A DNA stretch of 64,000 nt from an uncultured Collinsella sp. (GTDB lineage: Bacteria > Actinomycetota > Coriobacteriia > Coriobacteriales > Coriobacteriaceae): NCBI GenBank assembly GCA_958370785.1, contig CATXKN010000010.1, forward strand, positions 1-64,000, in the 5' to 3' direction. The notes under the pieces were generated by a model. It searched no databases, had not been told where the DNA came from, and saw only the letters and a list, made by a program, of their open reading frames with translations. The position numbers were made by a program, and so were the translations under genes. This document shows, one piece after another, positions 17,083 through 25,344 of this stretch (the first letter of the stretch is position 1; each line of letters begins with the position of its first letter).

Positions 17083-19116
17083 TTACGAGAGTTCACGCGC
17101 GGTCTCCTCTTCGATCTGGGTGGAAAGCTCCAGCCATTCGTCCTCGAGCTTGGGCAGCTCTTGCTTAAGGCCGTTATATTCCCCCAGCGCGGCGTTGAAC
17201 TTGTCTTGATCGGCATAAAGCTCTTCGCTTGCCATCAATTCCATAAGCTCGTCATAGCGGGCACGCTTTTTGTCCAGCTCTGCCTCGATCTTCTTGAGCT
17301 GGTTGCGCACGCCCTTGAGCTTTTTGTTGAGCGCGGCGCGGGCCTGGGCCTCGGCGCGCTTTTGCTCCTTGGTCTTTTTTCCCTCGGCAGGCTTGGGGGC
17401 CGCGGCGGGACTGCTGGTCTGGGCGTCGTTGGCTTTGGTTGTCTTGCCCGCCGCCGGCGCGCTCTCCCCTGCCGCCTCGGCGGCGGCGCGGGCAGCGAGA
17501 TCCTCGCGCTTGAAGAGGTAGTAGTCGTAGTCGCCGTCGTAGACCGTGACCTTGCCGTCACGGATGTCGATCACGCGGTTGGCCACGGCGCGCACTAGGT
17601 GCTCGTCGTGGCTGATGAGCACGATGGTGCCGGGGAAGTTTTGCAGGGCGTTCTCGAGCATGTCCACCGAGTCGATGTCCAAGTGGTTGGTGGGCTCGTC
17701 TAGGCACAGGAGCGCCTCGGGGGCCACGAGCATCTTGGCCAGGGCCAGGCGCGCCTTTTCGCCGCCGGAGAGGACGCGGACCTGCTTTTCGATTGCGTCG
17801 TTGTCGCTAAACAAGAAGGCGCCCAGCAGGCTGCGCTGCTGCGGCACGGTCCATTTGGGCGTGACGGTGTCGATCTCCTGCAGGACGGTGTTGGACTCGG
17901 TCATGCCCTCGAGCGCGTGCTGAGCGTAATAGGCGATTCCCACGTTGGTGCCCAGGTCGCGGGAGCCGGTGGTGGGCGGCTCAAGACCAGCGAGGAGCTT
18001 CATGAGCGTGGACTTGCCGGCGCCGTTGGGACCGACGAGCGCCACGTGCTCGCCGCGGTAGAGCTTGAGGTCGATGTCGCTGTAGATGTGTTTGTCGCCG
18101 TAAGACTTGGATACGCCCTCGAGGCTCACGACCATGTCGCCGGAGCGCGGAGGGTCGGGGAACTTAAAGTCGATGTGCTTGTGGCCCTCGGGCAGGATGA
18201 CGAGCTCCTTTTTGATCTGCTCGATCTTGCGGATGCGTTCCTGCGCCTGGGCGGCCTTGGTGGGCTTGTACCGGAACTTGTCGACGAAGACCTGCATATG
18301 CGCGATGTCGCGCTCCTGGGCAGCACGCTTGGCGCGCATCTGCTCCAGATTGTCCTCGCGCTGCTTGAGGTAGCTGCTGTAGTTGCCGGTGTAGGTGGTC
18401 ACGCGGCGGTTCTCGAGCGCAGCGACGTGGTCGACGCAGGCATCCATGAAGGCGCGGTCGTGGCTGACGATGAGCACGGCGCCGTCGTAGTTCGCGATAA
18501 AGCCGCGCAGCCACTGGACGCTCTCGAGGTCCAGGTGGTTGGTGGGCTCGTCCAGCAGCAGCAGGTCGGGATGGCGTAGGAAGAGCTTAGCCAGCGCGAT
18601 ACGCATCTGCCAACCGCCCGAGAACTCGGAGCACGGGCGCTCAAAGTCGTTGACCTTGAAGCCCAGGCCGGACAGGATCTTGCGGGCGTTGCTCTCGAGT
18701 TCGTAGCCGCCCAGGTGCTCAAAGCGGTCCTGGACCTGGCCGTACTCGTTGAGGAGGGCGTCGACGTCTTTGCCCTTCTCGGAGAGCTCGGTGATCTGGG
18801 CCTGCAGCTCGTTGGCGCGCTCGCCCATGCGGCGGATTTCCTTGGCGGCGGCCATGACCTCGGCGAGGATGGTGGTGTCCTTTTGCTCCAGGTTGGTTTC
18901 CTGCTCTAGGTAGCCCACCTGGCAGTCTTTGGCGTACTGGACCTGGCCGGCGTCAGGGCTGTCGATGCCCATGATGATCTTGAGCATGGTGGTTTTGCCG
19001 GCGCCGTTGGGTCCCACGAGCGCAAAGCGCTCGCCGGGGTTGATCTGGAAGGACGCGCCGCTAAAGAGGACGCGCGCGCCGAAGCTTTTTTCGATCTTGT
19101 CGACCAGGAGGATCAT
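17083..19116 (-). CDS. ABC-F family ATPase
   Basis: A soluble protein with two ABC ATPase domains and no membrane segments. Walker A motifs are GPNGAGKTTM and GPNGAGKSTL, signature motifs are FSGGWQ and LSGGEKAR, and Walker B segments are LLLDEPTNHLD and LCLDEPTNHLD. The linker between the domains is charged (P-site-tRNA-interaction type). After the second domain come an Ala/Pro/Lys-rich linker and a coiled coil, as in Uup/YdiF-like members. ABC-F proteins act on translating ribosomes; whether this one is housekeeping or gives drug tolerance cannot be told. It is 677 residues long and begins the leftward core block. Confidence 0.93.
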   Translation of the reverse strand: MILLVDKIEKSFGARVLFSGASFQINPGERFALVGPNGAGKTTMLKIIMGIDSPDAGQVQYAKDCQVGYLEQETNLEQKDTTILAEVMAAAKEIRRMGERANELQAQITELSEKGKDVDALLNEYGQVQDRFEHLGGYELESNARKILSGLGFKVNDFERPCSEFSGGWQMRIALAKLFLRHPDLLLLDEPTNHLDLESVQWLRGFIANYDGAVLIVSHDRAFMDACVDHVAALENRRVTTYTGNYSSYLKQREDNLEQMRAKRAAQERDIAHMQVFVDKFRYKPTKAAQAQERIRKIEQIKKELVILPEGHKHIDFKFPDPPRSGDMVVSLEGVSKSYGDKHIYSDIDLKLYRGEHVALVGPNGAGKSTLMKLLAGLEPPTTGSRDLGTNVGIAYYAQHALEGMTESNTVLQEIDTVTPKWTVPQQRSLLGAFLFSDNDAIEKQVRVLSGGEKARLALAKMLVAPEALLCLDEPTNHLDIDSVDMLENALQNFPGTIVLISHDEHLVRAVANRVIDIRDGKVTVYDGDYDYYLFKREDLAARAAAEAAGESAPAAGKTTKANDAQTSSPAAAPKPAEGKKTKEQKRAEAQARAALNKKLKGVRNQLKKIEAELDKKRARYDELMELMASEELYADQDKFNAALGEYNGLKQELPKLEDEWLELSTQIEEETARELS

Positions 19117-19147
19117 GGTGCCGCCTTTGACCTTGTGTGCCTATATG

Positions 19148-19175
19148 AAAAAAGGCCCCAACTTGCGTTGGAGCC
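19148..19175 (-). terminator. Terminator of tRNA-Ala copy 1
   Basis: On the minus strand a 9-bp stem (19154-19162 with 19167-19175) is followed by six T. The same structure, with one loop base changed, follows tRNA-Ala copy 2. Confidence 0.85.
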
Positions 19176-19191
19176 TCATTCAATGCTCGGG

Positions 19192-19264
19192 TGGAGACGA
19201 GGGGGATCGAACCCCTGACCTCTTGACTGCCAGTCAAGCGCTCTCCCAGCTGAGCTACGCCCCC
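19192..19264 (-). tRNA. tRNA-Ala (anticodon GGC), copy 1
   Basis: The reverse strand folds as a cloverleaf with acceptor GGGGGCG and anticodon loop CTGGCAG between CTTGA and TCAAG, giving GGC. The three bases after the discriminator A read CCC, so CCA is not encoded. It differs from copies 2 and 3 by one T-loop base. Confidence 0.94.
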
Positions 19265-19276
19265 GTGCGAAGAAGT

Positions 19277-19305
19277 ACTATACGGGAACTCGGACGCTGA
19301 TGCAA
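19277..19305 (-). promoter_or_regulatory. Promoter of tRNA-Ala copy 1
   Basis: The minus strand has TTGCAT, a 17-nt spacer, then TATAGT 12 nt before the tRNA. The same arrangement stands before the other two tRNA-Ala copies. Confidence 0.8.
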
Positions 19306-19471
19306 GGACATTTTTGGAAAAACTTTCGCGGGCTCCGGCGCGGGGGTGCGGGCCCGATCAGGGCCGAGGGTCGCGCGATGCCCGCGGGGGCAGCGGCCCA
19401 CGCACGGTCCGTGCGCCGGCCGACTTGGCGCGCGGAACACGACCCGCCCCTCCTTTACGCCTCAGAACTAT

Positions 19472-19620
19472 GCCAGTTTACTACGATAAATCAGGAATGT
19501 TCGACCACGCACGCCTTTTCGCATAACCGTCGGGCTCTCTACCTGCTGCTTTGCAAACGGAGAACGCGCGGTGCTCGGGAGTCGCCGATCCGTCGTAGTA
19601 AACCGGCGTGGTTTTGAAAT
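19472..19620. repeat. ~148-bp repeat with inverted ends, copy A
   Basis: The element opens with GCCAGTTTACTACG and closes with CGTAGTAAACCGGC, then GTGGTTTTGAAAT. Between the ends are a TTTTCGC block, a CTCTACCTGC block and further sequence alignable to copy B at 20510. No open frame. The stretch around it (19306-19843) holds no gene that I can support. Confidence 0.75.
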
Positions 19621-19843
19621 ACATCGGGTTGATTTCACAGTTAAATGTGTTGGAGCACTGAATTAATGGCCTTAACTTTTTCTAAAACACGTCTTTTCTG
19701 CGATGCGCCTAGATTGGTTGTTGTTTAGCATTGGACTTGATCTTGCGTTGTGCGACTTGCTCGTGCATGATAGTATTCCACGACGTGAAGCGAAGAAATT
19801 AGGCCTGAGTTGCCTTTGTTAGAATTGCATTCACCGTTCAAAA

Positions 19844-19919
19844 GGGCTCTTGGCGCAACGGTTAGCGCAGGGGACTCATAATCCCTGGGTTCTGGGTTCG
19901 AATCCCGGAGGGCCCACCA
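19844..19919 (+). tRNA. tRNA with CAU anticodon (elongator Met or Ile2)
   Basis: A 76-nt cloverleaf with acceptor GGGCTCT paired to GGGCCC, anticodon loop CTCATAA, T-loop GTTCGAATC and an encoded CCA. A CAU anticodon can mean elongator methionine or, after lysidine modification, isoleucine; sequence alone does not decide. It is not the initiator type by its paired first base (G1-C72). Confidence 0.93.
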
Positions 19920-19928
19920 GAGTATTTC

Positions 19929-19957
19929 GAGGCCGGGCATTACGTCCGGCCTCTTTG
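19929..19957 (+). terminator. Terminator of the CAU tRNA
   Basis: An 8-bp GC-rich stem (19929-19936 with 19946-19953) is followed by TTTGTTATT, starting 10 nt after the tRNA end. Confidence 0.8.
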
Positions 19958-20085
19958 TTATTGGCGCTGCAGATTAGCTTTGTCATCCAGAGACGTAAAG
20001 TTATCAACATTCATATTCGTAATTAACAATGGGTATGTCGCCAAGATGCTACCCAGCCAACACATAGCATAAATCGATAGATATG

Positions 20086-20113
20086 AAAAAAGGCCCCAAC
20101 TTACGTTGGAGCC
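20086..20113 (-). terminator. Terminator of tRNA-Ala copy 2
   Basis: Minus-strand stem 20092-20100 with 20105-20113 followed by six T; nearly identical to the structure at 19148. Confidence 0.85.
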
Positions 20114-20129
20114 TCGTTCAATGCTCGGG

Positions 20130-20202
20130 TGGAGACGAGGGGAATCGAACCCCTGACCTCTTGACTGCCAGTCAAGCGCTCTCCCAGCTGAGCTACGCCC
20201 CC
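20130..20202 (-). tRNA. tRNA-Ala (anticodon GGC), copy 2
   Basis: Same fold and anticodon as copy 1, with a single T-loop difference. CCC follows the discriminator base, so CCA is not encoded. Its promoter, terminator and flanks match copy 1 over roughly 180 bp, so the unit has been duplicated as a block. Confidence 0.94.
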
Positions 20203-20213
20203 GTGCGAAAAGT

Positions 20214-20242
20214 ACTATACGGGAACTCGGACGCTGATGCAA
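20214..20242 (-). promoter_or_regulatory. Promoter of tRNA-Ala copy 2
   Basis: Minus strand: TTGCAT, 17-nt spacer, TATAGT; same as copy 1. Confidence 0.8.
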
Positions 20243-20315
20243 GGACAATTTTGGAAAATATTTTGCGGCACGTGGATCGGGCATGGGGCCGAGAGGACCC
20301 ACGATGCCCGATATA

Positions 20316-20339
20316 GCCCGCGGGGCGAGCCCCGCGGGC
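20316..20339. repeat. Perfect GC-rich inverted repeat
   Basis: A perfect 10-bp stem with a CGAG loop (20316-20325 with 20330-20339). No T run follows on either side, so it is not a standard terminator. It lies in a gene-free stretch (20243-20509). Confidence 0.6.
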
Positions 20340-20509
20340 GGCGGTAAGCCCGTCGCCTTCCTTCCCGGGGCTCGGCATGTCACCCCAGGTGCCGCCGGTC
20401 AGACCAAAGCGATCCGCGGTGCTTCCGGGGGCTGAGCCCCTCCGAACGCCTTCGGGCCTATTTACGGAACCGTACGTAGCTCGCCCCAGCTGGTCGCTTC
20501 ATGAACAGA

Positions 20510-20657
20510 CCGGTTTACTACGCTGATTCCCGGATCACCGACCTCATGCCTTTTTTCGCAAAACGGACAGGAGATCTACCTGCGGTTTTACGAGCGGCGA
20601 AATCAGTGTGCTCAGCCATCCTCAATCCGACGTAGTAAACCGGCATGGTTTTAAAAT
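20510..20657. repeat. ~148-bp repeat with inverted ends, copy B
   Basis: Opens with CCGGTTTACTACG and closes with CGTAGTAAACCGG, then CATGGTTTTAAAAT. It aligns along its length with copy A at 19472. Each copy stands on the same side of a tRNA-Ala gene (copy A about 210 bp, copy B about 310 bp away). Confidence 0.75.
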
Positions 20658-20711
20658 GGCACTTAATTACTGACAGCATATAAAGTATTAAAAATGCTCA
20701 CTTGGGCATTA

Positions 20712-21866
20712 TTACTTACCAATATCAAGCCAATTGCACAGAACGTTGGCCCGCAATCTGGTCTCAGCGCATCTCATCGCCTCGGTTTTTGGTTTGTAGC
20801 GCAGCTCCAATCGCTCACACACACTGTGAATGATGGCATCAAGCTGATCATGGTCATTGAGCATGTCATGGATTACAAGAAATACGTCGTATCCCATGCT
20901 TTGCAATGCTGTCATTCGGGTGGCATCGTGGTCAAGCACGGCGCCCGATCCATGGATAACCTCTCCTTGAAGTTCGATAATCATAGCCTTCATTGTTATT
21001 GGATTTACGATGACGATATCGCCGTAACAGATTTTCTGACCTGCGATTTTCCGAGCTGAATTCGACAGCGGCGTTAGGTCGTTGACAAATATGTTTTTAA
21101 ACTCCGCTCCGCCGACACGCCTCGGATGACTTAGCAACATGATTCCGGCAACTTCTAGCGGGGATGCAGCAATACCCATTACCTGCTGTGCGGCTTCGTA
21201 GAATTGCTTTCCCCACATCTCGCCCTTAACCTTCGCTGCAAATCTGTGCAGTTCTTCTATTTCAATAAGAGGCTTTCTCATCCAGAGCGATGTGCCCTTT
21301 CCGTTAGCTTTATTTCCGGAGCCGTCATCCTGCTGCCCACTTTGATCATTCTCGCTGTCCTTCTGGTGCACCCGAGCATAGACTCGCTTCCATGGGGCCT
21401 CGTCTTGGGTTTCGTCTAGTTCAAACAGACTTTCTGTGGTGTACTGCTCTTCTTTTGATTTTGCCTGCTCAAGTGCCATGTCGACCGCGGGCGATGGTTT
21501 AAAAATCGAGAACCATCCGCAGAACTCGTACATAGCAAGAACTAGATCGCATGAAGACACGCTTCGAGTCATGGTGAATAGCGTATTAAGAGGGTCTGTG
21601 ACGCTAAAGCCCATACCCGTGTCGATGGAAACCTTCTCTGTATAGGCGCTGTTCCATCGAATGGTCCGTCTTGTCTCGGAATGCAGGTTACTTCGTGTTG
21701 ATGCTGCTGTGATGACTGGCGTCTTGAGGACGTCGACTACGAAAGGGGCTTGGGATAGAGCTCGCCAGCCGTCTTCGGCGTTAGGTAGGCGCGGGTAGAG
21801 GTCGCGCACCTGCGGTGGGCAGCGCCAGTAGCGGAATGCGGTGTTTGCGCAGACGATTTCGTCCAT
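20712..21866 (-). CDS. Orphan protein with DUF559-like nuclease-type C-terminus
   Basis: A 384-residue protein; ATG at 21866 preceded by GGGGAGG. The N-terminal part begins with YWRCPPQVRDLYPRLP. A charged low-complexity linker lies near the middle (QKDSENDQSGQQDDGSGNK). The C-terminal part has the pattern of a small PD-(D/E)XK/Vsr-like fold: IIELQGEVIHGSG, then DHDATRMTALQSMGYDVFLV, with E, H, D and R spaced as in DUF559 proteins. I infer a nuclease-related fold but not an activity. The layout of N-terminal domain, linker and DUF559-like end recalls proteins sold as AbiEi-like or as host-specific families. It stands alone, between a repeat and tRNA-Val. Confidence 0.6.
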   Translation of the reverse strand: MDEIVCANTAFRYWRCPPQVRDLYPRLPNAEDGWRALSQAPFVVDVLKTPVITAASTRSNLHSETRRTIRWNSAYTEKVSIDTGMGFSVTDPLNTLFTMTRSVSSCDLVLAMYEFCGWFSIFKPSPAVDMALEQAKSKEEQYTTESLFELDETQDEAPWKRVYARVHQKDSENDQSGQQDDGSGNKANGKGTSLWMRKPLIEIEELHRFAAKVKGEMWGKQFYEAAQQVMGIAASPLEVAGIMLLSHPRRVGGAEFKNIFVNDLTPLSNSARKIAGQKICYGDIVIVNPITMKAMIIELQGEVIHGSGAVLDHDATRMTALQSMGYDVFLVIHDMLNDHDQLDAIIHSVCERLELRYKPKTEAMRCAETRLRANVLCNWLDIGK

Positions 21867-22191
21867 GAGGGCCTCCCCTGGTATCGGTCCCAGGCCGTGT
21901 GGATTGCGGACATGGCCGATTATCTACTGGGGCATCATGCGGGTAAGTACCGGAAGCAAACCAAAAGCTTGACGAGTTCCGCCGAAAAACCGCCGTGTGA
22001 TAGAAATCCGCTGGAAGGCGCTCTGGGCATGTGGTCCATGTCTCCATATTTGCGCTCGCATCACATGGGGAATTCAATGAAAATACGCATGCGTTTTATA
22101 CAAAACGAGCAATGGCGTCAGTAAAAAGGGTGGGATAAAAAATGACGCCTTAGACGACTACGATTTATTTTTTGGTGTCAGACTTGGTGTC
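21867..22191. other. Intergenic stretch without a supported gene
   Basis: About 330 bp upstream of the orphan gene. I see no gene. A short direct repeat TTGGTGTCA lies at 22172-22190, just before the tRNA-Val terminator. Confidence 0.4.
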
Positions 22192-22228
22192 AAAAAGAAA
22201 AAGGCCAGAGGCTTAATACCTCTGACCT
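22192..22228 (-). terminator. Terminator of tRNA-Val
   Basis: Minus-strand 10-bp stem (22202-22211 with 22219-22228) followed by TTTTCTTTTT. Confidence 0.8.
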
Positions 22229-22238
22229 GTGCTTTAGA

Positions 22239-22313
22239 TGGTGGGCGATACAAGATTCGAACTTGTGACCCCATCCGTGTGAAGGATATGCTCTACCCCT
22301 GAGCCAATCGCCC
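22239..22313 (-). tRNA. tRNA-Val (anticodon CAC)
   Basis: 75-nt reverse-strand cloverleaf: acceptor GGGCGAT with ATCGCCC, anticodon loop TTCACAC between TATCC and GGATG, T-loop GTTCGAATC, CCA encoded. Confidence 0.95.
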
Positions 22314-22451
22314 GTCGCCTTTCGGCAAAAGAGATACTATCATAGCCGCGCGTGGTTTACCAAGAACTTTTTGCCCTCGATTTTAAATTCGTGGGCGCAA
22401 ACCGCGCCACCGCAATCAGGGCAGCCGACAAACCACCAGCTAAACAGCCCT

Positions 22452-23240
22452 CTATCGCTTGATCCACGAGGTCTCGGGGCGGCAGATAAGTCGCGCGTTG
22501 TTGTAGGCCATGTCGAGCGTGAGGCAGGTGCGCGCGGCGTAGAAGCCGTCCTCGCGCTGGATGGTCAGTGCCAGCTCGGGCTTGTCGCCGGTTAGACACA
22601 GCGGCAGCAGCAGCTGAATCCGGCCGCCGTAGAACTGCGGCACCGCGAGTGTGTAGTTGGCGGCGGCGCGGCGGGCAGCCTCGACGACGGCGCCCTCAAA
22701 GGCGCGGCGCAGCAGCAGCGAGTTGTCCTCCCCCATCAGGCTGGCGGGAATGCGCGTGAGGTTTTCCTCGTCGCCCAGAATGTGGTCGATGTTGGAGCGG
22801 ATGGGCAGGCGGTAGTCAAAGACCAGCTCGGAGGGGTCCTCGGTAAAGCGCACGCGGCACGGCAGGTACTCAAACGAGACCAGCATGGGGTCGCTTTCCT
22901 TAAAGAAGCCCTTCAAAAACCAGCGCTGGCGCGCATCGGACTTGGTGTTGGGCTCAAATAGGCCGTAGATGGTCTCGTAACGGCGCGTGTACAGGCCGGT
23001 GTTAAACAGACAGCGGTCGTCGTCGAACACCAGCGGCAGGTTGGATGGCGCGGTCTGGTTCACGTCGCGCTCGGTCAAAAACACCGCGCGGCTAAACGAA
23101 AACGACAGGTAGTTTTTGAGGATGCGGTTGCTAGGACCCCAGTCCTCGGGATCGGCAAGGTCGACCAGGCGGTCATAGCAGGGCTCGGGGCAAAACGCAA
23201 ACTCGTACACATTGCTGCACAGGGTGCTGGGGATTTCCAT
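22452..23240 (-). CDS. DUF3825 domain protein
   Basis: The 262 residues match my recollection of DUF3825: an FNTGLYT block in the middle, then a C-terminal region with VPQFYGGRIQLLLPLCL, LALTIQREDGFYAARTCLTLDMAYNNARL-type content and a final RPETSWI. The family often occurs fused or next to stress-, RNA- or cold-shock-type proteins, but its activity is unknown. It is a single gene here, with no operon partner on either side: tRNA-Val lies downstream and the Doc toxin gene ends 46 nt upstream. No signal peptide or membrane segment. Confidence 0.75.
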   Translation of the reverse strand: MEIPSTLCSNVYEFAFCPEPCYDRLVDLADPEDWGPSNRILKNYLSFSFSRAVFLTERDVNQTAPSNLPLVFDDDRCLFNTGLYTRRYETIYGLFEPNTKSDARQRWFLKGFFKESDPMLVSFEYLPCRVRFTEDPSELVFDYRLPIRSNIDHILGDEENLTRIPASLMGEDNSLLLRRAFEGAVVEAARRAAANYTLAVPQFYGGRIQLLLPLCLTGDKPELALTIQREDGFYAARTCLTLDMAYNNARLICRPETSWIKR

Positions 23241-23285
23241 GTGGTGTCCAATCCATTCAATAACTGGAGTGCGGATGCTTAGATT

Positions 23286-23801
23286 CTATACGTGCGATGG
23301 GTCGCCCGCGCCCGCAACGTAACCGCGGCGCAGCTCTTCGGCTAGCTTGCTGTTCGTGCGGCGACTGGAAACGAGGTCCTGGATCCAGGCGTAGTACTGG
23401 TTGTCTTCGGGCTCGGGGCTGTCGGACAGCACGACCGGGGTGCCGGCGAACCTTAAGACGGACAACGCAAAGACAAGGCTGGTGCGTTTGTTGCCGTCCT
23501 CAAAGATGTGGTCCTTGACCATGTGCTCGGCTACGTAGGTGACCTGGTCAAAGATGTCTGCGAAGCGATCGGCCGGCGATTGACCGAATATCGTACAGAA
23601 TGCACCCGCAAGCACGGACTCGACGCGTCCAAGCTCAAGTGCGGCCCGGTCGCCTGTGGCGTCGGTTGTATAACAGCGCCCGACCGTCATCAGCGTGCTG
23701 TGCAGACGCATTACGGCCGCGGCCATAGCTTCGAGCGAACCGGCATCATCGAGCACGAGCGGCGCGAACGGATGCGCCCGGCGCGGCGCGACCGCCGTCA
23801 T
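23286..23801 (-). CDS. Doc/Fic family toxin
   Basis: A 171-residue Fic-fold protein. The active motif HIFEDGNKRTSLVFAL fits HxFx(D/E)(A/G)NKR. The GNKR variant and short length match Doc (death-on-curing), whose relative phosphorylates EF-Tu, although AMP transfer is possible with a GN loop. The ATG at 23801 overlaps the TGA of the upstream 60-residue gene as ATGA, the usual translational coupling of antitoxin and toxin. A longer reading (to 23945) lies inside that gene and looks out of frame. Fourth gene of a leftward operon with a DUF3990/XRE pair. Confidence 0.82.
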   Translation of the reverse strand: MTAVAPRRAHPFAPLVLDDAGSLEAMAAAVMRLHSTLMTVGRCYTTDATGDRAALELGRVESVLAGAFCTIFGQSPADRFADIFDQVTYVAEHMVKDHIFEDGNKRTSLVFALSVLRFAGTPVVLSDSPEPEDNQYYAWIQDLVSSRRTNSKLAEELRRGYVAGAGDPSHV

Positions 23802-23983
23802 GAGTTCTCCAAGAGCCTGAGCGCGTTGGGCATGCCCGCAATGGTCAGCCGAATAGCTTCGTCGATTGACGTGGCGCCGTCGAGCAAAATCGGTGATGCT
23901 GAATTTGCCACGTGCGCAGTTGAATGATCTTCTTGAGCAACGCAATCAGTGCCGTCATCTTGTTGAACATAGCTCCAAGGCAT
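23798..23983 (-). CDS. Small antitoxin-like protein for the Doc toxin
   Basis: A 61-residue acidic protein. ATG at 23983 has AGAGGAG at 7 nt. The N-terminus MPWSYVQQDDGT resembles that of the orphan gene at 27418 (MFWSYVQLDDGT), which suggests a shared family. The C-terminal half (ATSIDEAIRLTIAGMPNALRLLEN) could be a helix that wraps the toxin. I assign antitoxin mainly from position and the ATGA overlap. It is not similar to Phd by eye. It starts 11 nt after the XRE gene. Confidence 0.6.
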   Translation of the reverse strand: MPWSYVQQDDGTDCVAQEDHSTAHVANSASPILLDGATSIDEAIRLTIAGMPNALRLLENS

Positions 23984-23994
23984 GTCTGACTCCT

Positions 23995-24684
23995 CTATAG
24001 CTTTACAGACAAAATAACCTGCGAGTCGCACTCCAGGGCAACCGGCTGCCAGACGAGGTCTTCGAGTGTGCAGTCCAGGGTTTTTGCGAGCGCCAATGCC
24101 GAAGAAACCGAGGCGCGGCGCAGGTCGAGCTGGTTCTGCTCGTAGAGTTGTATGGCGCGAAGCTTAACCCCCGATTGGGCGGCGAGCTGTTTTTGCGTTA
24201 GGCCGGACGCCTTTCGTGCCGCTTTGAGGCCCTTTTTGTCTGCCTGGGCGTTGTTCCATTTTTCGATGACAATCTGGGCGAATTTATCTTCGGAGGCCTC
24301 GTGAAGCAGATGGTACGAGCCGATGATCCAATCGAGCGGGGCGACTTCGAGAAGGTCGCTAAAACACAAGCTGCTCATCCATTGCGTATAGGCCAAAACC
24401 CAGCCCGCCCAATACTGGGGCGAACGGTCGAACGGATAGGTCTCCCTGCATTCGACGGGGGTCAGTCCCGCATGAGCGATAATATCGCGCGCGAGCTCGT
24501 CGCCCGCCATGCCGCAGACGACGCGAGGCATACCGCGCTCAAACTGTTTCATCTCAAGAGCGTTCGACAGGATCGCCGTCAACTCGGCTGGAGTCAGCCC
24601 TTGATCACAGAGGGCAAAATCGACCGCCTCGCCCAGCGTTCTCATGGCATCCTCGAGATACATCTCACTGTAGGCGTGAGTCAT
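23995..24684 (-). CDS. Antitoxin-like protein with C-terminal XRE helix-turn-helix
   Basis: A 229-residue protein. The C-terminal ~65 residues are a Cro/CI-type helix-turn-helix (LKAARKASGLTQKQLAAQSG, then RAIQLYEQNQLDLRRAS). The N-terminal ~150 residues are an uncharacterised domain that goes with DUF3990 proteins. Its start lies inside the end of the DUF3990 gene (20-nt overlap), so the two are coupled. Twin palindromes just upstream of the operon are fitting operators for autorepression. I read it as the antitoxin and repressor of the pair. Confidence 0.7.
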   Translation of the reverse strand: MTHAYSEMYLEDAMRTLGEAVDFALCDQGLTPAELTAILSNALEMKQFERGMPRVVCGMAGDELARDIIAHAGLTPVECRETYPFDRSPQYWAGWVLAYTQWMSSLCFSDLLEVAPLDWIIGSYHLLHEASEDKFAQIVIEKWNNAQADKKGLKAARKASGLTQKQLAAQSGVKLRAIQLYEQNQLDLRRASVSSALALAKTLDCTLEDLVWQPVALECDSQVILSVKL

Positions 24685-25333
24685 CGCCCGTCATCCCCTC
24701 TCGAATGATATCGACGATACGGATTCCTTCAAATGGATTTTCGGCAAGTAGCTCCCGATACTGCGCCCTTGCAGCTTCATCTCGCTCCTTGGCCAATGGA
24801 CCATACAGAGCTAGCGGCGCACGTTCAAATCCAGCAAAACGAATGCTCTTAAACGCACGCTCGCTTATGAGCACAATCTGCTCTCCCAGGTTACCGAGCC
24901 TCATAGATCGACCAAGCTGATCGACGGTAATCGTATTGTTCACAAAAGCCCTGGCATAGCTAAAGTACGAGTCGTCCGCGCGCCATCCCCTAATCACATC
25001 GCAAGCGCTCGTGTCAGGTAGAAAGTGATCGTGGAGATATTCGCACGCCCCCGCGGCAATGGCGGTATCTTTGCGAAAAGAGCGATGCTCAACGAGCAAC
25101 GCTATCCAATGCAGGACACAATACTGCGGCGATAGCAAGTCGAGAATTTTAAGATCGGCTATATCGAGTTCATAGCGATTCGCAAAGCCATCGGTATCAC
25201 GCGAGCATGCCCATTCCCTTGCAAGATCGAGGCTCTCCGTGCAATAGAATCCCTGTCCATAGTCGTTATGGACTTTTCCCAGGCTAAGCTGGGGAGTCTC
25301 AATGATTTTCTGAGAACCATGCCACAGTTCCAC
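24665..25333 (-). CDS. DUF3990 protein, ADP-ribosyltransferase-like toxin candidate
   Basis: The 222-residue protein starts MELWHGSQKI and has NDYGQGFYCTESLDLAREWA, the DUF3990 signature. DUF3990 is related to ADP-ribosyltransferases, with the H of LWHGS and the Y of the GFYCT region as NAD-contact candidates. It starts at GTG 25333, which has AGGAGAC at 5 nt. It is followed with overlap by an XRE-type partner. Position first in a toxin-antitoxin-like operon suggests a toxin. The target is unknown. Confidence 0.72.
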   Translation of the reverse strand: MELWHGSQKIIETPQLSLGKVHNDYGQGFYCTESLDLAREWACSRDTDGFANRYELDIADLKILDLLSPQYCVLHWIALLVEHRSFRKDTAIAAGACEYLHDHFLPDTSACDVIRGWRADDSYFSYARAFVNNTITVDQLGRSMRLGNLGEQIVLISERAFKSIRFAGFERAPLALYGPLAKERDEAARAQYRELLAENPFEGIRIVDIIREGMTGDDSRLQ

Positions 25334-25344
25334 GCGAGTCTCCT

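Noticed and set aside
20316..20339. Terminator at the GC-rich inverted repeat
   Set aside because: No T run on either strand and no gene ends next to it.
23286..23945. Longer N-terminus of the Doc toxin
   Set aside because: The extra 48 residues lie in the antitoxin gene, are basic and unlike Doc; the ATGA start fits better.
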